From positions 1-12,711 of the forward strand of contig JBMNTQ010000043.1 in the NCBI GenBank assembly GCA_050945815.1: 12,711 bases of DNA, in the 5' to 3' direction. Both the position numbers and the translations under genes were made by a program. This stretch comes from JBMNTQ01 sp050945815 (GTDB taxonomy: Bacteria; Bacillota; Clostridia; Christensenellales; JBMNTQ01). Shown piece after piece: positions 7,033 to 12,711 of this stretch (position 1 is the first letter of the stretch; every line of letters begins with the position of its first letter). The notes under the pieces were generated by a model. It made no database searches. It was not told the DNA's origin and was given only the letters and a program-made list of their open reading frames with translations.

Positions 7033-7033
7033 A
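7022..7033. promoter_or_regulatory. 12-bp perfect palindrome over the -10 element
   Basis: TATCATATGATA is its own reverse complement and covers the predicted -10 of the DUF975 gene. Such placement suits a repressor site. It is A+T-rich and short, so chance is possible. Confidence 0.35.
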
Positions 7034-7050
7034 AAAAGGATCCAAACTAT

Positions 7051-7058
7051 AAAGGAGG
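7051..7058 (+). promoter_or_regulatory. Ribosome binding site deciding the DUF975 start
   Basis: AAAGGAGG, 7 nt before ATG at 7066. It selects this start over the in-frame ATG at 6907, which lies upstream of the promoter. Confidence 0.9.
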
Positions 7059-7065
7059 CTTTGTC

Positions 7066-7758
7066 ATGATTTCCAGACTAGATATTAAGCTCAGAGCAAA
7101 ACAGCAGCTTTCCAAACAGTATTGGCCCTGTGTCGGATGGCTGTTCTTGCTATCCCTCATATCAGCTCTCCTGCCCTCGGTTGTCTCTGGCAGCAACATC
7201 AACACCCCATTTTTCGTGATCGGCAATGGCCCCTTTTATTATGTACCCCCAACCTTCACCCTCTCCATCGTTCTGGGGTTCGTTCTATCCATTCTGATAA
7301 CCGCGGCCTGTACAGTAGGCATATCTTATTTCGGCGCTCTAGCCTATCGCGGCGAATCTGTAGGCGCCAATCAGGCTTTTATAGGCTTTAAAAAGCCCCT
7401 ACGCTCCCTAGGAGGCCTTTTATGGATGCAGCTTTGGATTTTCCTCTGGTCACTGCTCTTCATCATCCCAGGCCTCATTAAATCCTATGCCTATTCCATG
7501 ACGCCCTACCTCTTGGCCGATCGCGATGACATCAGCGCCACCGATGCCCTCAAACTCTCCATGGAAATGACCCACGGCTATAAGATGGACCTTTTTATCG
7601 CCCACCTCAGCTTCATTGGTTGGTTTCTGCTCGTCGGGCTCACGCTCGGCATTGTGGGTATTTTCTATGTCATCCCCTACTTTGTCATCACCATGGGCGG
7701 CTATTACGAAGAGTTAAAACTGCGCCATCAAGACAAGACAGCCTACCAAACCATCTAA
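7066..7758 (+). CDS. DUF975-family integral membrane protein
   Basis: A 230-residue membrane protein of unknown biochemical role. The open frame extends upstream to 6907, but the AAAGGAGG site at 7051 and the promoter at 7004-7032 place the start at 7066. The N-terminus (MISRLDIKLRAKQQL) is the charged helix typical of DUF975. Membrane segments lie at about 23-40, 64-92, 115-136 and 175-207. The family's conserved core is visible: LLFIIPGLIKSYAYSM (131-145), then an ADRDDISATDALKLSMEMT stretch (151-169), and FIGWFLLVGLTLGI (183-196) followed by PYF and YYEEL. It stands alone between its own promoter and a strong terminator. It is divergent to the LppM-like lipoprotein, so the two envelope genes may share control. 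Confidence 0.92.
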   Translation: MISRLDIKLRAKQQLSKQYWPCVGWLFLLSLISALLPSVVSGSNINTPFFVIGNGPFYYVPPTFTLSIVLGFVLSILITAACTVGISYFGALAYRGESVGANQAFIGFKKPLRSLGGLLWMQLWIFLWSLLFIIPGLIKSYAYSMTPYLLADRDDISATDALKLSMEMTHGYKMDLFIAHLSFIGWFLLVGLTLGIVGIFYVIPYFVITMGGYYEELKLRHQDKTAYQTI

Positions 7759-7813
7759 TCTGCCCGTCCCAAATAATTTCCCGTTCCCTGTATACAAAAA
7801 TATCAATCGCTCT

Positions 7814-7837
7814 CCCCCGGCTATGCCGGGGGTTTTT
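7814..7837 (+). terminator. Intrinsic terminator of the DUF975 gene
   Basis: Stem CCCCCGGC/GCCGGGGG (8 bp, all G-C) with the 3-nt loop TAT, followed at once by TTTTT. Textbook rho-independent terminator, 55 nt after the stop codon. Confidence 0.95.
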
Positions 7838-8073
7838 CATATACGCCTGAAACGCCCCTTTCAGATCGGTGCCATCCCGGCACATCTTGAATCTGCTCTT
7901 TGCAAGCCTGCTCATCAAAACGCTAGCTTCCATTTTTCTTGCAACACCTTCCACATCCCCCCGTTTATTCTCCATTCTTGCTGGGCAAGCCTCGCTTAAC
8001 GTATCAAATAAAGGGTTTCCTTATCGCCAAATCTTCTTGCCTGCCGCTAGCCTGATCCATAGCTATCAAACAA

Positions 8074-8105
8074 CAAAAAAAGAGGCCTGCCAACCCTGGC
8101 AGGCC
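8074..8105 (-). terminator. Intrinsic terminator of the XRE-cupin/acyl-CoA synthetase operon
   Basis: On the minus strand GGCCTGCCA and TGGCAGGCC form a 9-bp stem (arms 8084-8092 and 8097-8105, 4-nt loop), followed by CTCTTTTTTT. It lies 30 nt past the synthetase stop. Confidence 0.93.
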
Positions 8106-8134
8106 CCTTTCCCAATTCTTCTTGTCATGCAAGC

Positions 8135-9796
8135 CTATTTTTTATCTCCCCGCAGCTCAACACGGCGGATTTTCCCGCTGATAGTCTTGGGCAGCTCCTC
8201 TACAAAGTCAATGATACGCGGGTATTTATACGGCGCAGTCACCTTCTTCACATGCTCCTGCAACTCCTTCGCCAGGTCATCCGAAGGCCTATAGCCCTTC
8301 GCCAACACCACCGTCGCCTTCACCACCTGTCCGCGCTCCGGATGCGGCACGCCGGTAATGGCTGTCTCCAAAACCGCCGGATGTTCAATCAAAGCGCTCT
8401 CCACCTCAAACGGCCCGATACGGTAGCCCGAGGATTTAATCACATCATCCGATCGGCCCACATACCAGTAATAGCCGTCCTCATCCCGCCACGCAATATC
8501 ACCGGTATGGTAAATACCGTCGCACCAGACGCTTTTCGTCATTTCCTCATCGTTATAGTTGCCCATAAACATGCCCATAGGCTTGCCGCAGTCGGTGCAA
8601 ATAACAATTTCGCCGTATTCTCCATCCTCACACAGCCGACCCTCATCATTCAAAAGTTGAATCTCATAGCCCGGAGATGGCTTGCCCATAGAGCCTGGCC
8701 GCGGATCCATCATACAATACGTCGCCAAAGACAAGGTCGTCTCAGTCTGTCCGAATCCCTCCATCAGGCGAATGCCTGTATTCTCCAGAAACTGGTAATA
8801 GACCTCCGGATTGAGCGGCTCACCGGCAATGGTGCAGTAGTTCCATTTCAGGTCATATTTTGTCAAATCCTCCTTGATAAAGAAGCGATAAATCGTGGGC
8901 GGCGCACAAAAGCTGGTCACACCGAATTTCTCAATAACCGACAACAGCTCCGCCGGGTCAAATTTGTTATAATCATAGACCATAATGGCCGTCTCCGCCA
9001 TCCACTGTCCGTAAAGCTTGCCCCATACAGCCTTGCCCCAACCGGTATCCGCCACCGTCAGGTGCAGCCCGTCCGCTTTAGCATTATGCCAGTAAACCCC
9101 GGTCGCCAGATGCCCCAGCGGATAGAGGTAATCATGGCACACCATCTTAGGCAGCCCAGTGGTTCCCGAGGTAAAATACAACAGCATCATATCCTCGTTA
9201 TGAGTTGCCTCATCCCCGACCGGCCGCTGGAAAACATCGCTCTGAGCCTCCATGCCCCGCCCAAAGTCTAAAAAGCCCTCCCGCTGGCCGCCAACCATCA
9301 CCATCAGCTCCAAAGTCACCGATTCCGGCGCAGCGGCAGCCACATGCTCCGCCACGTCCCCCTCAGCCGTACATACAATCATCTTAATATCAGCCGAATT
9401 ATTCCGGTAAACCACATCCTTCTTGGTCAAAAGGTTGGTAGCAGGCACCACAACAGCGCCTATTTTATGCAGCGCTAAAATGCTGAACCAGAATTCATAA
9501 TGACGCTTTAAAATGAGCATGGCCTTATCGCCCTTTTGAATACCCAGAGATTTAAAGTAATTGGCCGTTTTATTGACATACTGGGCCATCTGCGAAAAAG
9601 TAAAATTGCGCTTCTCGCCTTTATCATTACACCAAACAAGAGCCAGCTTATCCGGCTGCTCCCGGGCTAAAACATCCACCACATCAAATGCGTAGTTAAA
9701 ATCCTCAGGCACCTTCAGCTTGAAATTCTCCTTAAAATCATCGTAACAAGAAAATTCCGTCTTGCCCACCATAAACCGTTCAAATATGCGTCCCAT
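8135..9796 (-). CDS. AMP-forming acyl-CoA synthetase, medium-chain (MACS/AcsM-like) type
   Basis: Activates a carboxylic acid with ATP through an acyl-AMP intermediate and transfers it to coenzyme A, in the cytoplasm. All adenylate-forming motifs are present in the 553 residues: P-loop TSGTTGLPK (209-217), GFGQTE (347-352), YHTGD (429-433), GRSDDVIKSSGYRIGPFEVE (447-466) and the C-terminal catalytic lysine K542 in PKTISGKI. The TVADTGWGKAVWGKLYG stretch (247-263) is typical of the medium-chain acyl-CoA synthetase branch rather than acetyl-CoA synthetase. The substrate (medium-chain, branched or aromatic acid) cannot be set from sequence. The ATG has a GGAGG site inside the 14-nt gap after the XRE-cupin gene, so the two are one operon, controlled by that gene's T-box-like leader. 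The gene is intact and ends before a strong terminator. Confidence 0.94.
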   Translation of the reverse strand: MGRIFERFMVGKTEFSCYDDFKENFKLKVPEDFNYAFDVVDVLAREQPDKLALVWCNDKGEKRNFTFSQMAQYVNKTANYFKSLGIQKGDKAMLILKRHYEFWFSILALHKIGAVVVPATNLLTKKDVVYRNNSADIKMIVCTAEGDVAEHVAAAAPESVTLELMVMVGGQREGFLDFGRGMEAQSDVFQRPVGDEATHNEDMMLLYFTSGTTGLPKMVCHDYLYPLGHLATGVYWHNAKADGLHLTVADTGWGKAVWGKLYGQWMAETAIMVYDYNKFDPAELLSVIEKFGVTSFCAPPTIYRFFIKEDLTKYDLKWNYCTIAGEPLNPEVYYQFLENTGIRLMEGFGQTETTLSLATYCMMDPRPGSMGKPSPGYEIQLLNDEGRLCEDGEYGEIVICTDCGKPMGMFMGNYNDEEMTKSVWCDGIYHTGDIAWRDEDGYYWYVGRSDDVIKSSGYRIGPFEVESALIEHPAVLETAITGVPHPERGQVVKATVVLAKGYRPSDDLAKELQEHVKKVTAPYKYPRIIDFVEELPKTISGKIRRVELRGDKK

Positions 9797-9810
9797 CTTC
9801 TTCCTCCCCC

Positions 9811-10365
9811 TTACTTCATTACCACCGCAAGAAATTCCGCGTCCTCATCCACCGCCTGCATCGCATGGGGATAGGAAGAGTCATAATAAATGGAATCGCC
9901 CTCGCATAAAATATACTCCCTGCCGCCTACACAAAAGCGCACCTTTCCTTTAAGGACATAATCAAATTCCTGTCCGTCGTGGGTATTAAGCTCCGGCAAC
10001 GGCTTTGATGGATCATACACAACGCTCACTAAAAAAGGCTCCGCCTTTTTGTTGCGGAAGGTGTAGGCAAGGTGCTGATATTTATAGGCCGAAACCCGCT
10101 CAATGCTGATGCCTTCGCCTTTGCGCAACACCGTACACATAGACAAGCGCGGCGAATCCCCGCTCATAATATCCATCACGTCTATATCCAAAAACGTCGC
10201 GGCCGTGTATAAAAAGCCGAAAGAAAAGTCCTGTTCACCCCGTTCAAACTTATCATATTCCTCCGGGCTCAATCCCGTTGCCTTGGCAATCTCCTCAACA
10301 GAAATACCCAGTGCCTCCCGCTGCGCTGTCAAACGCTGACCAATCAACTTCAATTGCTCCGTCAT
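9811..10365 (-). CDS. XRE-family HTH regulator with C-terminal cupin domain
   Basis: A 184-residue transcription factor. Residues about 5-68 form the lambda-repressor-type helix-turn-helix (IGQRLTAQREALGISVEEIA, then LSPEEYDKFERG). Residues about 110-184 form a small-molecule-binding cupin, with likely ligand positions H129, E133 and H167 and the glycines G140 and G156 in the two cupin motifs. Proteins of this design usually regulate the neighbouring metabolic gene after binding a small effector. Here that gene is the acyl-CoA synthetase 14 nt downstream. The ATG follows an AGGGGGAAAG site. Transcription starts at a promoter near 10661-10687, leaving an unusually long 5' leader with T-box-like architecture and a terminator hairpin. 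Effector unknown; an acyl-CoA or the free acid is a reasonable guess. Confidence 0.93.
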   Translation of the reverse strand: MTEQLKLIGQRLTAQREALGISVEEIAKATGLSPEEYDKFERGEQDFSFGFLYTAATFLDIDVMDIMSGDSPRLSMCTVLRKGEGISIERVSAYKYQHLAYTFRNKKAEPFLVSVVYDPSKPLPELNTHDGQEFDYVLKGKVRFCVGGREYILCEGDSIYYDSSYPHAMQAVDEDAEFLAVVMK

Positions 10366-10404
10366 GTTGCTTTCCCCCTTTATCTAATGCTCCTGCAAAA
10401 GGTT

Positions 10405-10654
10405 TTAGAAAAGCTCTCCACTCCCGCCTCGGAATGAAGAGCTTTTGCTCGCGCATACGTTTCCTGTCATCTCACTGCAACGGCTCCAACAAACCCTCGT
10501 CTATAACGGGACTTCCCGTACAGCCCTAACAACGTTCAGGCTGTCTGCTCCGGAATGATCCGCGCCAGGCACGCTTACCGATTTCCCACCCGCCATCGGC
10601 TCTCTGAAAAGTCGCACTCCTGCACCAAGTCCCCTCACCGCATTTACCAGTCTT
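10405..10654 (-). promoter_or_regulatory. T-box-like riboswitch leader with terminator, lacking a canonical acceptor-binding motif
   Basis: Minus-strand 5' leader of the XRE-cupin/synthetase operon. Elements in the T-box order: CAGAGAGCC entering an apical stem I hairpin CCGAT/ATCGG with a GGGTGGGAA loop (10578-10606); the stem I end GGAGCAG (10545-10551); a hairpin ACAGCC/GGCTGT (10520-10544); stem III ACGGG/CCCGT followed by TTATAG (10501-10519); and a possible antiterminator pairing GGAA with TTCC and GAGC with GCTC (10431-10464), mutually exclusive with the terminator. By alignment to remembered T-boxes the specifier would be ATC (Ile) at 10557-10559, though GAT one base away is possible. 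The expected AGGGTGGTACCGCG block appears only as AGGAAACGTATGCGCG, so the UGGN that pairs with tRNA CCA is absent. Most of the 346 bp between the two coding regions is this leader. Structure was assigned by eye. Confidence 0.6.
10409..10446 (-). terminator. Terminator hairpin inside the 5' leader of the XRE-cupin operon
   Basis: A continuous 16-bp stem with two G-U pairs (arms 10431-10446 and 10409-10424) and a 6-nt loop. On the RNA it ends in GCUUUUCU. It lies about 45 nt before the XRE-cupin start codon, so it would stop transcription before the genes unless an alternative fold forms. Its 5' arm overlaps the putative antiterminator, as expected for attenuation. Confidence 0.82.
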
Positions 10655-10660
10655 TTGTAT

Positions 10661-10687
10661 GTTATACCAAAAAATTATCCTTGTCAA
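10661..10687 (-). promoter_or_regulatory. Sigma-A promoter of the XRE-cupin/synthetase operon
   Basis: On the minus strand a perfect TTGACA (10687-10682) and TATAAC (10666-10661), with TGG before the -10 making an extended -10 element. The spacer is only 15 nt, which the extended -10 may offset. Transcription would start near 10654. It lies 25 nt after the ypeB stop. Confidence 0.68.
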
Positions 10688-10711
10688 TACGAAAACTGCC
10701 CGGGCCGCACC

Positions 10712-12064
10712 CTACTGTACCATCGTCCCGTTGTCCGTATCGATAATCAAAAAGACGTTCTCCTCCTCACCGGTCATTGCATTGATATACACAATAAACC
10801 GTCTCTCATCATACATCCCGTCAAACTCATAACAAAGGGTTTCGCTGTTGTCCTCCATGGGAATCAGCGCCAGCCGCCCCTCGGATTCTACGTTCAAATT
10901 GTCCGATATAAAGCTGCGTGCGTCCTCAACGCTCAGTGCCGGCTGGTCCAGCGCCCGCCCCTGATGGCTCATCAAATAATTCCAGAAATCAAAGCCAATC
11001 ACCTGTCCATTTTCAATGTCCACCCAAACCTTAATCAAGTCTGAATACAAAATAACATCATCCTGCTGCATTGCCATGTTGATAACAGCCATCCCGCTGT
11101 AATACTGTGCATAAGAAGGAATCGCAGAAAAACCCCGCTCCTCCAGATACGCCTTGGCAAGGTCTGCACATTCCTGCGCCTTATCCTCCGAAGGGACGCC
11201 GCCGGTCATTGCTTTATTTGGGCTCATCCACAGCATCTGCCCGCTCTTGGTCACACTGACGCTAATCTCCGTTCCATCCTGTAATGTCCCTGAATACATC
11301 CAGTTGGGAATCTTCCCGCCAACTTCTCGGTCCCGTTCCAAGGTCGTCCCATCGCCTAAGAATTCAAGCGCAATCTGCTTCCCTTCCTCTGCGTCCACTT
11401 CCCGATCCTCCAGCGCCTTCGGCTGCTTGTCTCGGGTGCTGTCCGAGAACGGCCCATCGTATATCAGCTGCGGATACTGATCTTCGCTATCCGGCATATC
11501 CCGAAAAGGATTCTGGTTTTCCTCCACGCCCTCCGATGGAACCTCCTGGTTCGCCTGGCTGAAATTCACCACCCCCTGGTTTTGAATGTCAATCAGGATC
11601 GATGAAATCTCCTCACAGGTCTTACGAATGCTGTCAATCTGTTTCTGGTCCTCACCGTCCAGCGTCTGTCCCTTTACAACTTTCTTCTGAAGCATATAAC
11701 AAAAATCCCCAGTCTGGGTAATAAACGAAGACAGCCGACTGGAAACGCTTCGGCTTAATGGTATTTGCCCCAATAGCGCCCGCGCCTGGTTAGACTTACT
11801 CCATATTTCATTCAGTATCGAGATATATTGTTTCTGGTTGGTCACAATCTTCAGCTTATTCAAGCTTACATTGATGTTGGCAACATTGTCCACAACTTCA
11901 TTAAAGCTCTTGGAATAAGAATCATGCAGTCGCGCTTCCGCCGCCGAGGCCTTATTCCCATAGTCCACTGCCAGTACAACGCTGACCGCCACAGCCACCG
12001 CCAGCACGATTGGCAACACATAATGAAGCCATATTCGCTTGGTTTTTTCCTTGTTCTCTTGCAT
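10712..12064 (-). CDS. ypeB: Spore germination protein YpeB
   Basis: Partner of the cortex-lytic enzyme SleB: each protein is needed for the other's stability in the dormant spore. At 450 residues it has the usual YpeB length. It has an N-terminal membrane anchor (about 14-34), a helical N-terminal domain (about 40-165), an acidic Pro/Gln/Asp-rich linker (about 166-215) and a C-terminal region of PepSY-like repeats (about 220-450; for example DGTEISVSVTKSGQMLWM and YVDIENGQVIGFDF-like segments). It starts 12 nt after sleB. Its AGGAGG ribosome binding site shares bases with the sleB TAG stop, so translation is probably coupled. The sleB-ypeB order is the standard one in spore formers. No clear terminator follows; the next promoter begins 25 nt past the stop. 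The operon promoter, normally forespore-specific (sigma-G), lies outside the window. Confidence 0.93.
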   Translation of the reverse strand: MQENKEKTKRIWLHYVLPIVLAVAVAVSVVLAVDYGNKASAAEARLHDSYSKSFNEVVDNVANINVSLNKLKIVTNQKQYISILNEIWSKSNQARALLGQIPLSRSVSSRLSSFITQTGDFCYMLQKKVVKGQTLDGEDQKQIDSIRKTCEEISSILIDIQNQGVVNFSQANQEVPSEGVEENQNPFRDMPDSEDQYPQLIYDGPFSDSTRDKQPKALEDREVDAEEGKQIALEFLGDGTTLERDREVGGKIPNWMYSGTLQDGTEISVSVTKSGQMLWMSPNKAMTGGVPSEDKAQECADLAKAYLEERGFSAIPSYAQYYSGMAVINMAMQQDDVILYSDLIKVWVDIENGQVIGFDFWNYLMSHQGRALDQPALSVEDARSFISDNLNVESEGRLALIPMEDNSETLCYEFDGMYDERRFIVYINAMTGEEENVFLIIDTDNGTMVQ

Positions 12065-12076
12065 AATGCCTACCTC

Positions 12077-12711
12077 CTATCTCGCAAAGCGATGCTCGCC
12101 AATCTCCAAAACTGTCGTTAGGCTGTGCATAAACGCGTTGCTCGTTTTTGCAGGGTTATAATAAAATACACAACCGCCGGTAGGGTCCCACCCATTCATA
12201 GCATCCCGGGCCGCCCGCAACGCATTTTCGTCCGGCGACAGGTTAATCTGCCCGTCGGCCACCACGCTGAACGCTTGAGGTTGGTAGATCACGCCGGCAA
12301 TGGTGTTGGGAAATGCCGGATCATTCACCCGGTTCAAAACCACCGCCCCAACGGCAACCTGCCCCGTATAGGGCTCTCCCCGAGCCTCCCCATAGACCAG
12401 CCGGGCCAGCAAATAAACATCCCCGCTGTTATTAGTTCCGCCGGAACTGCCCGAGCCGCCGGAGCCACCCGAACTGCCGGTCAGCGAAATGCCAATCTTG
12501 GCAGCCGTAGCGCTGCCCACAATACCATCCGGTGTCAGGCCGTTATTCCGTTGAAACGCTTTCACCGCCGTCTCCGTACCCGACCCAAACACCCCATCCA
12601 CAGCGCCTTTATAATAACCCCAATTAGATAGGCGCTGTTGCACCTTCCTCACATCCGCACCGCTCGAGCCCTTCCTGATAGATGCCGCGTCGGTTACCCC
12701 TCCAAATACTG
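12077..12711 (-). CDS. sleB: Spore cortex-lytic enzyme SleB, C-terminal part (5' end outside window)
   Basis: Lytic transglycosylase that breaks the spore cortex peptidoglycan during germination. The frame is open to the window edge, so the GTG at 12652 is internal and the signal peptide is missing. The visible part has a peptidoglycan-binding type 1 repeat (IRKGSSGADVRKVQQRLSNW upstream, continuing to VGSATAAKIG), a Gly/Ser-rich flexible linker (about 12478-12422), then the SleB catalytic domain beginning VYLLARLVYGEARGE. The conserved catalytic glutamate in YGEARGE lies at 12386-12388. The end (YYNPAKTSN, then IGEHRFAR) is typical of SleB. YpeB follows directly, which separates it from CwlJ-type paralogues that lack the peptidoglycan-binding domain and this partner. 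Confidence 0.94.
   Translation of the reverse strand, partial: VFGGVTDAASIRKGSSGADVRKVQQRLSNWGYYKGAVDGVFGSGTETAVKAFQRNNGLTPDGIVGSATAAKIGISLTGSSGGSGGSGSSGGTNNSGDVYLLARLVYGEARGEPYTGQVAVGAVVLNRVNDPAFPNTIAGVIYQPQAFSVVADGQINLSPDENALRAARDAMNGWDPTGGCVFYYNPAKTSNAFMHSLTTVLEIGEHRFAR

Larger units (their letters stand above)
7759..8134. other. Convergent intergenic region without a credible gene
   Basis: 376 bp between the DUF975 gene and the minus-strand acyl-CoA synthetase gene. It holds a plus-strand terminator (7814-7837) and a minus-strand terminator (8074-8105). Between them is a weak hairpin with 5-bp arms (GTGCC/GGCAC, about 7870-7884). Open frames here lack ribosome binding sites and run across the terminators. 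Confidence 0.7.

Noticed and set aside
6907..7065. 53-residue N-terminal extension of the DUF975 protein
   Set aside because: It begins upstream of the predicted promoter, has no ribosome binding site, and is not part of the family's usual N-terminus. AAAGGAGG directly precedes ATG at 7066.
7688..7975. 95-residue minus-strand frame in the convergent gap
   Set aside because: No convincing ribosome binding site. It runs through the strong DUF975 terminator and into that gene's 3' end. No recognisable family.
8252..9271. 339-residue open frame on the plus strand
   Set aside because: It lies entirely antisense to the acyl-CoA synthetase, which carries every family motif. Its translation is His/Arg/Pro-rich, as expected of a shadow frame, and shows no domain.
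10698..10705. GCCCGGGC palindrome considered as the ypeB terminator
   Set aside because: An 8-bp palindrome leaves no room for a loop, and the following TTTT is interrupted. It cannot form a useful hairpin by itself.

Overview
The window is chromosomal DNA from an endospore-forming member of the Firmicutes, most likely class Clostridia. The evidence is a sleB-ypeB spore-germination operon, strong AGGAGG-type ribosome binding sites, a T-box-like tRNA-sensing leader, and typical Firmicutes families (DUF975, LppM-like lipoprotein, XRE-cupin regulator with an AMP-forming acyl-CoA ligase). Base composition looks fairly even, with a G+C-rich feel. The genus cannot be fixed from the sequence. No transposon, prophage, CRISPR array, tRNA or rRNA gene is visible.

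Layout, left to right. (1) 2-1969, plus strand: C-terminal part of an SbcC/Rad50-type ATPase, cut by the window edge. It is followed 17 nt later by a membrane-anchored, PDZ-containing S41 C-terminal processing protease (1987-3192). (2) 3193-3467: convergent gap with hairpins. (3) 3468-5057: a divergent pair of unrecognised low-complexity proteins, one Met/Gly/Asn-rich (minus strand) and one Gln/Asn/Pro-rich with a helical C-terminus (plus strand). (4) nth (endonuclease III, 5142-5792) with its own sigma-A-like promoter. (5) A terminator cluster, then a minus-strand LppM-like lipoprotein with a second, C-terminal membrane anchor (5954-6853). Divergent to it is a DUF975 membrane protein (7066-7758). 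(6) A 376-bp convergent gap with a terminator at each end. (7) A minus-strand operon: promoter, about 290-nt T-box-like leader with a strong terminator hairpin, XRE-cupin regulator (10365-9811), and a medium-chain-type acyl-CoA synthetase (9796-8135). (8) Minus-strand sleB (5' end outside the window) and ypeB, whose end abuts the promoter of the T-box unit.

How the genes work together. SleB and YpeB form the cortex-degrading pair used in spore germination. The XRE-cupin gene and the ligase are translated from one transcript. Their leader resembles an amino-acid-responsive T-box, which would link acyl-CoA formation to amino-acid supply. However, the canonical tRNA acceptor-binding UGGN motif cannot be found in it, so it may be diverged or decayed. 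That leader and the divergent low-complexity gene pair are the least explained parts of the window.
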